A DNA stretch of 9,251 bases, taken from a bacterium UBA7470. GTDB lineage: Bacteria > Pseudomonadota > Gammaproteobacteria > Burkholderiales > Burkholderiaceae_C. Positions 1-5,366 of this stretch are shown here, in pieces. Every line of letters starts with the position of its first letter. Position 1 is the stretch's first letter. The translations under genes were made by a program, and so were the position numbers. The notes under the pieces are model-generated. The model worked only from the letters and a program-made list of their open reading frames with translations, did no database searches and was not told the DNA's origin. The stretch covers positions 1 to 9,251 of the forward strand of contig DLPA01000180.1 of NCBI GenBank assembly GCA_002479815.1, read 5' to 3'.

Positions 1-21
1 CGAATCCCGCCGCCCCGACCA
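1..21 (+). tRNA. 3' end of a tRNA, probably tRNA-Pro (cut by window start)
   Basis: The first 21 bases read as the end of a tRNA. They show the last part of the T-loop (CGAAT, 1-5), the 3' strand of the T-stem (CCCGC, 6-10), the 3' strand of the acceptor stem (CGCCCCG, 11-17), discriminator A18 and an encoded CCA (19-21). The implied 5' acceptor strand is CGGGGCG. A C1-G72 pair with discriminator A is typical of bacterial tRNA-Pro, and a tRNA-Pro beside tRNA-Arg(TCT) fits betaproteobacterial tRNA clusters. The anticodon lies outside the window, so the identity is inferred. A run of six T follows at 22-27. Confidence 0.7.
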
Positions 22-114
22 TTTTTTCCAAGTCACAATCATCAGTGACTTGCACCCTTGGGTGCTGCAAGTTCATCAACGGCATTCTTGCTTCGTTTCT
101 CTATACTGGATTCA

Positions 115-191
<77 letters not shown>

Positions 192-257
192 AACGTACAT
201 CCATATTCCACGTTTGCTTCTCTTTGCTGCGACATTCATGCGGCAAAATCTGGCTCT

Positions 258-1082
258 ATGCTAAATCATCCTTCGATTGATCCTATTGCCTTGCAACTGG
301 GGCCGCTGTCTGTGCATTGGTACGGGCTGACCTACTTAGCTGCGTTTGCGTTGTTCATGTTTTTAGGGCTGCGGCGGCTGCGTCATGAGCCGTTTGCCAC
401 TTTGGTGAAACAACAGGTGTGGCAGGCCAGAGACGTAGAGGACATTCTCTTTTTGGGTGTCATCGGTGTTGTAGTGGGGGGGCGCTTGGGCTATTGCCTG
501 TTTTACAAACCGCTTTACTACTTGAGTCATCCCGCCGAAATCTTTTTTCTTTGGCAGGGGGGCATGAGCTTTCATGGCGGTTTTTTGGGGGTCATGGCCG
601 CTATGGTGTGGTTTGCGTATTCGCGCAAGCGCCCCTTTTTTCAGGTGATGGATTTCATTGCTCCTTGCGTACCCACAGGGCTGGCTGCTGGACGCATAGG
701 TAACTTCATCAATGGTGAGTTGTGGGGACGCGTGGCTGATCCAGCCTTGCCTTGGGGGATGGTGTTTCGGGGAGCAGGTGACTTGCCGAGGCATCCTTCC
801 CAAATTTACCAATTTCTTCTAGAAGGTCTTTTGCTTTTCGTGCTGCTTTGGTGGTACGTCCAAAAGCCAAGGGCCACCGGAAAAGCGTCTGCTGCATTTG
901 CGATGGGCTACGGTTGTTTCCGCTTCATTGTGGAATATTTCCGTGAGCCTGATGCGCACCTCGGTATACTGACCTTGGGGCTGAGCATGGGGCAGTGGCT
1001 TTGTATCCCTATGATTCTTTTCGGCATTGTCTTGTGGTGGTGGGCAGAACGATCCTCACCAAAGGGTAGTGTATCTCGTTAG
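258..1082 (+). CDS. lgt: Prolipoprotein diacylglyceryl transferase
   Basis: Lgt is an inner-membrane enzyme. It transfers diacylglyceryl from phosphatidylglycerol to the lipobox cysteine of prolipoproteins, the first step of lipoprotein maturation. The 274 residues match the usual family length. The N-terminus (HPSIDPIALQLGPLSVHWYG, residues 4-23) is the typical family opening, which supports this ATG despite no strong Shine-Dalgarno sequence. Also visible are the HGG segment (106-108), the Lgt signature GRIGNFINGELWGR (145-158, with Arg146, Asn149 and Glu154), RHPSQIY (178-184) and FRFIVEYFREPD (221-232). Several hydrophobic membrane segments alternate with these motifs, ending in a Trp-rich helix near residues 246-263. 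The common HPSQLYE form appears here as HPSQIYQ, a conservative variation. The stop TAG overlaps the Shine-Dalgarno sequence of the next gene. Confidence 0.97.
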   Translation: MLNHPSIDPIALQLGPLSVHWYGLTYLAAFALFMFLGLRRLRHEPFATLVKQQVWQARDVEDILFLGVIGVVVGGRLGYCLFYKPLYYLSHPAEIFFLWQGGMSFHGGFLGVMAAMVWFAYSRKRPFFQVMDFIAPCVPTGLAAGRIGNFINGELWGRVADPALPWGMVFRGAGDLPRHPSQIYQFLLEGLLLFVLLWWYVQKPRATGKASAAFAMGYGCFRFIVEYFREPDAHLGILTLGLSMGQWLCIPMILFGIVLWWWAERSSPKGSVSR

Positions 1083-1091
1083 GAGTTTTTC

Positions 1092-1607
1092 ATGATACGG
1101 CTCGATGAATTAGAGGCTCAGGCACAGCCACAAGGTGCAGCACGAAGTTTCATGCCTGAGACGTATATGGATGTGGGCCACCAAATCGACAGCCATCGGT
1201 TTTGGGATGTAGCTGAATTGTGGTCACAAGAGATGTTGCGCCATCACAGCTTGATGGTTCGTGCCCTTGCCAAAGCAGTGGTGCGCGATGGCTTGCGATT
1301 GCAAAGCCATGTTCCGGCGCACGTTGCAAACGATGCTCAGTTTTGTTGGGGTGGCGAGTTGGTGGGCTACGTCAGTCGCCCGGGTCAACCCCCCAGTCTG
1401 TTGCGCACGGTAGCCTTGCGTCACCTAGAAGCCATCGTCGAAAAAGCTGCCACACCTGACCGCGAACGCTTGCGAGAAGAATACGTGCTCAAGATCGACT
1501 TTCGCCAATGGCTACTGGCGCAAGGTTTGCCACTGCCGACGTTTTGGTTCAGTCCTGCCGAACGTCATCGGGTCAGCGGATTCGTCAAGCCTTCATTCAG
1601 CCCTTGA
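1092..1607 (+). CDS. Protein of unknown function, coupled to lgt
   Basis: I do not recognise this 171-residue protein. It has no signal peptide or membrane segment and looks soluble and mainly helical. A basic/hydrophobic stretch spans about 36-70, followed by a Cys-Trp-Gly-Gly core (85-88). A charged helix rich in Arg and Glu spans 108-135. The C-terminal part holds DFRQWLLAQGLPLPTFWF (136-153). The start is well supported: AGGAG (1081-1085) lies six bases before the ATG and overlaps the lgt stop, which suggests translational coupling. The last 11 bases overlap convergently with the end of the WrbA-like gene, so no terminator fits between them. Being coupled to lgt does not by itself imply a role in lipoprotein maturation. 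The reality of the gene is fairly sure; its function is unknown. Confidence 0.8.
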   Translation: MIRLDELEAQAQPQGAARSFMPETYMDVGHQIDSHRFWDVAELWSQEMLRHHSLMVRALAKAVVRDGLRLQSHVPAHVANDAQFCWGGELVGYVSRPGQPPSLLRTVALRHLEAIVEKAATPDRERLREEYVLKIDFRQWLLAQGLPLPTFWFSPAERHRVSGFVKPSFSP

Positions 1608-2151
1608 ATTTGGCGCTCACGTCCGCCACCCGTTGCCCGAACAAGCGCGCGGTTTCCAAGTCGCCTGCAAACATATCTTGTGCGCCTGCATCAGAAGGGC
1701 TTTGAGCGATGGCCCCGCTGTAAGAACCCAAATAATTGATGTCGTTGCGTTGGGCTGATTTTTGATTGCTCGGCATCAAGCCTTGGCTGACCCAAATCAT
1801 GCCGTGCTGCATCGCCAAGGTGAACAAGGTGGAAAGGGTGACGTGCTTGTCCCCGTTCGTGCTGGCACTGTTGGTAAAGCCGGCGGCGATTTTGTCTTTC
1901 CAGCCTTGGGTGAACCATGCTTTACTGGACGCATCGGCAAACTTTTTGAATTGCCAGCTCACATTGCCCATGTAAGTGGGTGTGCCAAAAATGATGGCAT
2001 CTGCCGCATTGAGCGTGTCCCAACCGCCCTCGGGCAAGTTACCTTCGGCATCAATTGCCAGCAATTCGGCATCGGCTCCTTGCGCCACGGCTTGTGCCAT
2101 GCGCTGGGTATGACCATAACCTGAGTGATACACCACAACTACTTTAGCCAT
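1597..2151 (-). CDS. WrbA-like flavodoxin-fold NAD(P)H:quinone oxidoreductase
   Basis: This 184-residue protein has a flavodoxin-like fold. The first strand and phosphate loop read KVVVVYHSGYGHTQRMA (3-19). The second FMN-contact region is DAIIFGTPTYMGNVSWQFK (51-69), close to the WrbA motif GTPTRFGNM. HVTLSTLFTLAMQHGMIWV (103-121) resembles the WrbA stretch that ends in HHGMV. WrbA proteins bind FMN and reduce quinones by two electrons using NAD(P)H, which avoids semiquinone formation. It is somewhat shorter than E. coli WrbA (about 198 residues), mainly in the segment between residues 30 and 48, so it may be a sister subfamily. AAAGGAG (complement of 2159-2165) precedes the ATG by seven bases. 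It lies 86 bases after the second pirin gene on the same strand and is probably part of the same response unit. Confidence 0.88.
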   Translation of the reverse strand: MAKVVVVYHSGYGHTQRMAQAVAQGADAELLAIDAEGNLPEGGWDTLNAADAIIFGTPTYMGNVSWQFKKFADASSKAWFTQGWKDKIAAGFTNSASTNGDKHVTLSTLFTLAMQHGMIWVSQGLMPSNQKSAQRNDINYLGSYSGAIAQSPSDAGAQDMFAGDLETARLFGQRVADVSAKFKG

Positions 2152-2237
2152 TTGTCAGCTCCTTTAAAAAAATGGCAAACACAAACTCGTCAGAGTCGCC
2201 CTTGGGCTGCAAGCTCCAACCTCAAAAAATCAGCCCA

Positions 2238-3143
2238 TCACCGACTGAACGATGCCGCCAATTGACCCATCGCCCCTGATTGATACGCTTGGGCGTAGGC
2301 GGCGACATCGGCGCGGGTGTTGCCCACGAACGGCCCCCACGGCACCATAGGCTCGCGCAAGGGGTGGCCTGCCAAGATGGTGGCCCGTGCGCCTTGTGGC
2401 CCGGCTTGTAGGCGCAGGTGTGTGGGCGCGTCCCCTAGCGATGCGGCATCGTCAAACATCATTGCGGCGGGGGCTGGCAGCTCTTGCCTTGAGGCCGTAT
2501 GTATCAACGAACCCTCCAAAATCAAGACCGAAGCTTGATGCGATGCGGGTAAAGGCAGCGCAAGGTTCGCATCTGGCTCCAAGCTCACATCCCAAATGTG
2601 GACAGGCGTGGCCCATAAGGGGTTCTCCGCCGACAGCGGTGCTGTTTGTCCCAGCAGCGCCCCCGCAACCACCCGCACACTCGCGCCTGCCAGTTGCACC
2701 ACCGGCATTTCAGCCGCTGCGGTTTTGAACACGGCGGCAGGCTGTTGCTTGCGGCTGCGCGGCATATTCACAAAGATTTGCAGGCCGATGGCAGCTTGGC
2801 CTCGGGTGGCAGGCGTTTCTTCGTGAACGATACCTGCGCCTGCTTGAGTCCAATGCAAATCACCGGGGGCGATGTGGCTGTCGTCACCCAAGCTGTCGCG
2901 GTTGCGCACGCCGCCGGGGGACTCGGGCAGCAAGTAGGTGATGGCGCTCATACCCCCGTGGGGATGCGGCAAAAAGAAAGATTGCGGCATATTGAACACA
3001 TCCACCCCAATGAACGGGTCGATCCAAGCGGGATGGTCGGGGTGGAACAGATAGGCGTGGGTATGAGCATCAAAATGATGCAAGGGCAGTGCCCCACTCC
3101 AGCGCACGCCCCGCACGGGGGTGGTTTCTGACTGCTGATGCAT
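2238..3143 (-). CDS. Pirin family protein (bicupin), divergent type
   Basis: Pirins are two-domain cupins that bind a metal, usually iron, in the N-terminal barrel. Some members oxidise flavonols such as quercetin. With the chosen ATG at 3141-3143 the protein has 301 residues. The expected four ligands are visible as His60 and His62 in HPHGGM and His107 and Glu109 in IVHEE. The second cupin covers roughly 180-260, and the C-terminus LAGHPLREPMVPWGPFVGNT is the usual pirin ending. The frame is open upstream to a TTG at 3188, but that start would overlap the previous gene. The internal ATG has AGGAA (complement of 3152-3156) eight bases before it. The spacer from the upstream pirin stop is 28 bases, so the two are probably co-transcribed. 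It differs clearly from that neighbour, so this is not a recent tandem duplication. Confidence 0.9.
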   Translation of the reverse strand: MHQQSETTPVRGVRWSGALPLHHFDAHTHAYLFHPDHPAWIDPFIGVDVFNMPQSFFLPHPHGGMSAITYLLPESPGGVRNRDSLGDDSHIAPGDLHWTQAGAGIVHEETPATRGQAAIGLQIFVNMPRSRKQQPAAVFKTAAAEMPVVQLAGASVRVVAGALLGQTAPLSAENPLWATPVHIWDVSLEPDANLALPLPASHQASVLILEGSLIHTASRQELPAPAAMMFDDAASLGDAPTHLRLQAGPQGARATILAGHPLREPMVPWGPFVGNTRADVAAYAQAYQSGAMGQLAASFSR

Positions 3144-3171
3144 GTGACGTATTCCTGATGGGGCAGATGCG

Positions 3172-3873
3172 TCAAGCCCACAACTCAAACACCAGCACCT
3201 CGGCGCCTTGGCCCTCGCTCAGGGTCAGTTGTGCTTCTTGGTTCAAGCCAGCGGCATCGCCTGCATTCAAGGCCACCCCATTGACGACGACCGATCCTTT
3301 GACGACCTGTACCCATGCCTTGTGGCCTGCCGCCAAAGACAAGCTCACAGGGGCATCACCATCGAGCAAACTGGCGTACAAACGCGCATCAGCGTGCATC
3401 TTGACCGAGCCTTGCGCGCCGTCTGGCGAAGCCACCAAGCGCAAGCGCCCTTGTTTCTCGGCATCGGCAAAGGTTTTTTGCTCGTAGCCGGGGGGGATGC
3501 CGGTGACGTTGGGTTGTATCCAAATCTGGAAAAAATGCGTCCAGCTTTGCACGGCGTGGTTGAACTCGCTGTGCATCACGCCTCGGCCTGCACTCATGCG
3601 CTGCACGTCGCCGGGGGGGATGCTGCTGGTGTTGCCCATGCTGTCTTTGTGCGCCAATGCGCCCGATACCACGTAGCTGATGATCTCCATATCGCGGTGG
3701 CCGTGCGTGCCAAAGCCTGTGCCGGGCGCAATGCGGTCTTCGTTGATGACGCGCAAATTACCCCACCCCATCCATGCCGGATCGTAGTAATCGGCAAACG
3801 AAAAGGTGTGCTGGCTTTGCAACCAGCCATGATCGGCTTGTCCACGGTCTTGCGAACGACGAATCTGCAACAT
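3172..3873 (-). CDS. Pirin family protein, YhhW/YhaK type
   Basis: From the ATG at 3871-3873 this is a 233-residue bicupin, matching the length of E. coli YhhW and YhaK. The opening IRRSQDRGQADHGWLQSQHT (4-23) followed by FSFADYYDP (24-32) is the hallmark of that subfamily. The metal ligands are His57 and His59 in GTHGH and His101 and Glu103 in MHSE. YhhW has been reported to have quercetin 2,3-dioxygenase activity in vitro, but the physiological substrate is uncertain. A longer reading from 3951 is open, but the upstream 26 residues do not look like the family. GAGGAG (complement of 3881-3886) sits seven bases before the chosen ATG. It is the first gene of the minus-strand set and is divergent from the LysR gene, as yhaK is from yhaJ in E. 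coli. Two runs of seven C occur within its coding strand. Confidence 0.93.
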   Translation of the reverse strand: MLQIRRSQDRGQADHGWLQSQHTFSFADYYDPAWMGWGNLRVINEDRIAPGTGFGTHGHRDMEIISYVVSGALAHKDSMGNTSSIPPGDVQRMSAGRGVMHSEFNHAVQSWTHFFQIWIQPNVTGIPPGYEQKTFADAEKQGRLRLVASPDGAQGSVKMHADARLYASLLDGDAPVSLSLAAGHKAWVQVVKGSVVVNGVALNAGDAAGLNQEAQLTLSEGQGAEVLVFELWA

Positions 3874-3895
3874 CACGCATCTCCTCAATAAAACG

Positions 3896-3944
3896 TGCTG
3901 CACCTCAGCACTGGGCATAAGGTGTGACTTTAGAGGATGCAGCA
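3896..3944. promoter_or_regulatory. Interrupted inverted repeat in the pirin leader
   Basis: TGCTGCACCTC (3896-3906) is matched in inverted orientation by GAGGATGCAGCA (3933-3944), with one unpaired base and a 26-base spacer. Inside the left arm a tighter hairpin, GTGCTG (3895-3900) and CAGCAC (3906-3911) with a five-base loop, competes with the longer pairing. The block lies between the LysR-type box and the pirin Shine-Dalgarno sequence. It could be an operator or a structured 5' leader. The repeat itself is plain to see; the regulatory role is inference. Confidence 0.4.
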
Positions 3945-3975
3945 GCGCCACAGTGGCATCAGATTTGATGGCATC

Positions 3976-3992
3976 ATTCGATTTATTTGAAT
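3976..3992. promoter_or_regulatory. Candidate LysR-type T-N11-A operator
   Basis: ATTC (3976-3979) and GAAT (3989-3992) form an inverted repeat around nine AT-rich bases. This contains the T-N11-A core (T3978, A3990) used by LysR-type regulators. It lies in the divergent spacer, 37 bases before the lysR ATG, where such regulators usually bind to control both themselves and the divergent gene. T-N11-A patterns are common in AT-rich DNA, so position is the stronger argument. A second short repeat, CTGCA/TGCAG, lies at 3998-4002 and 4009-4013. Confidence 0.45.
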
Positions 3993-4028
3993 TTGAACTG
4001 CATCTCAGTGCAGAAAAAACAGAAACGC

Positions 4029-5012
4029 ATGACCAAAAATCGTCCCTCGCTGTCGGCGCGCAGCGTTTTATCGCCTGAAAACTTGTCTTTGATTGCCACC
4101 GTTGCCCGCACCGGCAGCATGGCGGCGGCGGCGCGAGAATTGGGTGTCGTGCCCAGTGCCTTGACCTACCGCGTGCGCCAAATCGAAGACGCTTTAGACG
4201 TGCTGCTGTTCGACCGCAGCGCCCGCCAAGCGCAAATCACCCCCGCAGGGGCGGAGTTGCTGCGCAGCGGCGACCATTTGCTGTGCGAACTTGACGCAGT
4301 GGCCGAGCGAGTGAAGCGAGTCGCCACCGGCTGGGAGCCACAGCTCACCGTCGTGGCCGACGACATCATCTCCCGCACCACCTTGTTTGAGCTGTGCGAA
4401 GCCTTTTATGCCTTGAAAGCGCCTACCCGCTTGCGACTGCGCTCCGAAATTTTAAGCGGCACGATGGAGTCGCTGCTCAGTGGCAAGTCCGATTTGGCGC
4501 TGGGGGTGGGGACGGACGGCACGACCATCGCCCCTGCCTTCAGTGGCGTGCAAACGCAAGCCTTGGGCGAAATGGTGTTTGTATTCGCTGTGGCTCCGCA
4601 TCACCCGCTGGCGCTAGCACCCGAGCCGCTGCCCGATGCACTCATCGTCGAGCACCGTGCGGTGGCGGTGGCCGACAGCACGTCACGCGGCCATGGATTG
4701 ACGTTTGGGTTGTTGCAAGGGCAGGACGTATTGACCGTGCCGTCGATGGCGCACAAAATAGAAGCACAGTTGCGAGGCATGGCCTGTGGCCATGTGCCTT
4801 TACCTATGATTCAGCACCACCTTGATGCGGGTCACTTGATCCGCAAAACGGTGCAACGCGGGCCTCGCATCGCTCGTGTGGGCTACGCATGGCGCCATCC
4901 CAATAGCCATCCCCAGCAACTTCCCGGCCAAGCCTTGCGCTGGTGGCTGGATCAACTCAGCCGCGACACCACCCGCGAGGCCCTTCTGAATCGACAGTTC
5001 AGATTCATGTAA
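4029..5012 (+). CDS. LysR-family transcriptional regulator, YhaJ-like
   Basis: This 327-residue regulator has the LysR winged helix-turn-helix at the N-terminus (about 15-75). GSMAAAARELGVVPSALTYR (29-48) is the helix-turn-helix, followed by the linker helix and LLFDRSARQAQITPAG (59-74). The effector domain covers about 105-310. GWEPQLTVV (101-109), ILSGTMESLLSGKSDLAL (141-158) and the VAVADSTSRG stretch (212-221) resemble E. coli YhaJ from memory. YhaJ is divergent from the pirin gene yhaK and responds to quinone-like aromatics. The frame is open back to a TTG at 3987, but the ATG at 4029 matches family N-termini better. No strong Shine-Dalgarno sequence is visible. The stop TAA (5010-5012) sits at the very edge of an inverted-repeat element. 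Control of the adjacent pirins and flavoprotein is inferred from layout. Confidence 0.93.
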   Translation: MTKNRPSLSARSVLSPENLSLIATVARTGSMAAAARELGVVPSALTYRVRQIEDALDVLLFDRSARQAQITPAGAELLRSGDHLLCELDAVAERVKRVATGWEPQLTVVADDIISRTTLFELCEAFYALKAPTRLRLRSEILSGTMESLLSGKSDLALGVGTDGTTIAPAFSGVQTQALGEMVFVFAVAPHHPLALAPEPLPDALIVEHRAVAVADSTSRGHGLTFGLLQGQDVLTVPSMAHKIEAQLRGMACGHVPLPMIQHHLDAGHLIRKTVQRGPRIARVGYAWRHPNSHPQQLPGQALRWWLDQLSRDTTREALLNRQFRFM

Positions 5013-5045
5013 AACGATAGTAAAAAAAGTGAGCTGCTCACGCAA
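5011..5045 (+). repeat. Left arm of the inverted repeat
   Basis: This arm runs from the last two bases of the lysR stop codon. It includes seven A (5022-5028), followed by GTGAGCTGCTCAC (5029-5041), itself a near-perfect palindrome with a one-base centre. It matches the right arm in reverse complement with mismatches at positions 2, 6, 11 and 28 of the arm. Confidence 0.9.
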
Positions 5046-5144
5046 TGAATGCCTGCGTTAAGAGTTTTTTTGATATTAAAAAAGGCTCAAAAACCTAAAA
5101 AAATAGGCATTCATCCTGAAAAAATACCGATGGGGAGGAAAAAA

Positions 5145-5201
5145 ATGGGTTTAGGAGACAATTTTTCAGAAAATTTCGCGTTATTTATAATAAGAAAATA
5201 G
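5145..5201 (+). CDS. Possible 18-residue small ORF inside the element
   Basis: An ATG at 5145 opens an 18-codon frame (MGLGDNFSENFALFIIRK) ending at TAG 5199-5201. A strong Shine-Dalgarno sequence, GGGGAGG (5132-5138), lies six bases before it, better than most ribosome sites in this window. The C-terminal half is hydrophobic and then basic. The stop overlaps the start of the hairpin at 5196-5219. It could be a small membrane peptide, a leader peptide or chance in purine-rich DNA. No promoter is evident apart from read-through from lysR. Only the ribosome site argues for it. Confidence 0.2.
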   Translation: MGLGDNFSENFALFIIRK

Positions 5202-5220
5202 TCTAAAAGACTTGTATTTG

Positions 5221-5255
5221 TTGCGTAAGCAGCTCACTTTTTTTGCTATTGTTCT
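5221..5255 (-). repeat. Right arm of the inverted repeat
   Basis: This is the reverse-complement counterpart of 5011-5045. It reads AAGCAGCTCAC (5227-5237) followed by seven T (5238-5244) on the plus strand. In a lysR read-through transcript the paired arms would put a U-run at the end of a long stem, so it could also act in transcript termination, although the loop would be about 175 bases. Confidence 0.9.
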
Positions 5256-5318
5256 GGGGGCCTGTCTCTGTTCCCAATGAGGCCCTCTACCCATGTGGCT
5301 GCACCGATGCGCGATCGC

Positions 5319-5332
5319 TTGATGTAAATCAA
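5319..5332. promoter_or_regulatory. FNR/Anr box upstream of ccoI
   Basis: TTGATGTAAATCAA is a perfect match to the FNR consensus TTGAT-N4-ATCAA. FNR/Anr proteins are iron-sulfur regulators that activate genes when oxygen is low, and cbb3 oxidase loci are classic targets. The box centre is 5325.5. With the -10 element at 5355-5360 the predicted +1 is 5367, which puts the box centre at -41.5. That is exactly the class II activator position, overlapping the -35. Confidence 0.9.
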
Positions 5333-5354
5333 TGACTGGGAAAACACCGTCACC

Positions 5355-5360
5355 TATGCT
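5355..5360 (+). promoter_or_regulatory. -10 element of the FNR-dependent ccoI promoter
   Basis: TATGCT matches four of six bases of TATAAT and lies 22 bases after the FNR box. No separate good -35 is seen, as expected where FNR replaces it. Counting seven bases on gives a start near 5367, which is also the A of the likely ccoI ATG. Confidence 0.6.
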
Positions 5361-5366
5361 CAGTCT

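Larger units (their letters stand above)
5011..5255. mobile_element. MITE-like AT-rich element with 35-bp inverted ends
   Basis: A 245-bp block is bounded by inverted repeats matching at 31 of 35 positions (5011-5045 against 5221-5255). The inner 24 bases match with a single mismatch. GC is about 32% by hand count, visibly lower than the flanking genes. The interior has a second perfect inverted repeat, ATGAATGCCT (5045-5054) and AGGCATTCAT (5105-5114). It also has a hairpin at 5196-5219 (AAATAGTCT with GACT, a TG bulge and TATTT). No transposase is present. Size, inverted ends and lack of coding capacity fit a non-autonomous miniature element, but I see no convincing target-site duplication. 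An aligned TA occurs in both arms (5018-5019, 5247-5248). A structured RNA or long-range cruciform is the alternative. It fills most of the 354-bp gene-free stretch 5013-5366. Confidence 0.45.

Noticed and set aside
45..73. Hairpin between the two tRNAs as a terminator (ACTTGC/GCAAGT with an inner alternative stem).
   Set aside because: No T-run follows. The only T-run (22-27) precedes it, directly after the first tRNA.
476..482. Run of seven G in lgt, with others at 3490-3496, 3613-3619 and 5541-5547, as possible phase-variation tracts.
   Set aside because: Each lies in an intact frame of a housekeeping or metabolic gene and encodes ordinary Gly or Pro codons. Seven bases is short for switching, and lgt is essential.
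1764..1785. TTGAT and ATCAA inside the WrbA-like gene as an FNR box.
   Set aside because: The half-sites are separated by eight bases rather than four, and the site is inside a coding region with no promoter.
2199..2213. CCCTTGGG followed by CTGCAAG, also present at 55-71 with two extra bases, as a dispersed repeat.
   Set aside because: Similarity is only 15 bases with a gap and the flanks do not align; a chance match is plausible without a genome-wide count.
3144..3188. TTG-initiated N-terminal extension of the second pirin, overlapping the previous gene.
   Set aside because: The ATG at 3141-3143 has a usable Shine-Dalgarno sequence and gives a normal pirin N-terminus; the extension looks unlike the family.
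3987..4028. TTG-initiated extension of the LysR regulator.
   Set aside because: The extra 14 residues run through the candidate operator and spacer repeats; family members start close to the ATG at 4029.
5311..5318. GCGATCGC, the cyanobacterial HIP1 octamer.
   Set aside because: Single occurrence in a window that is clearly betaproteobacterial; chance palindrome.
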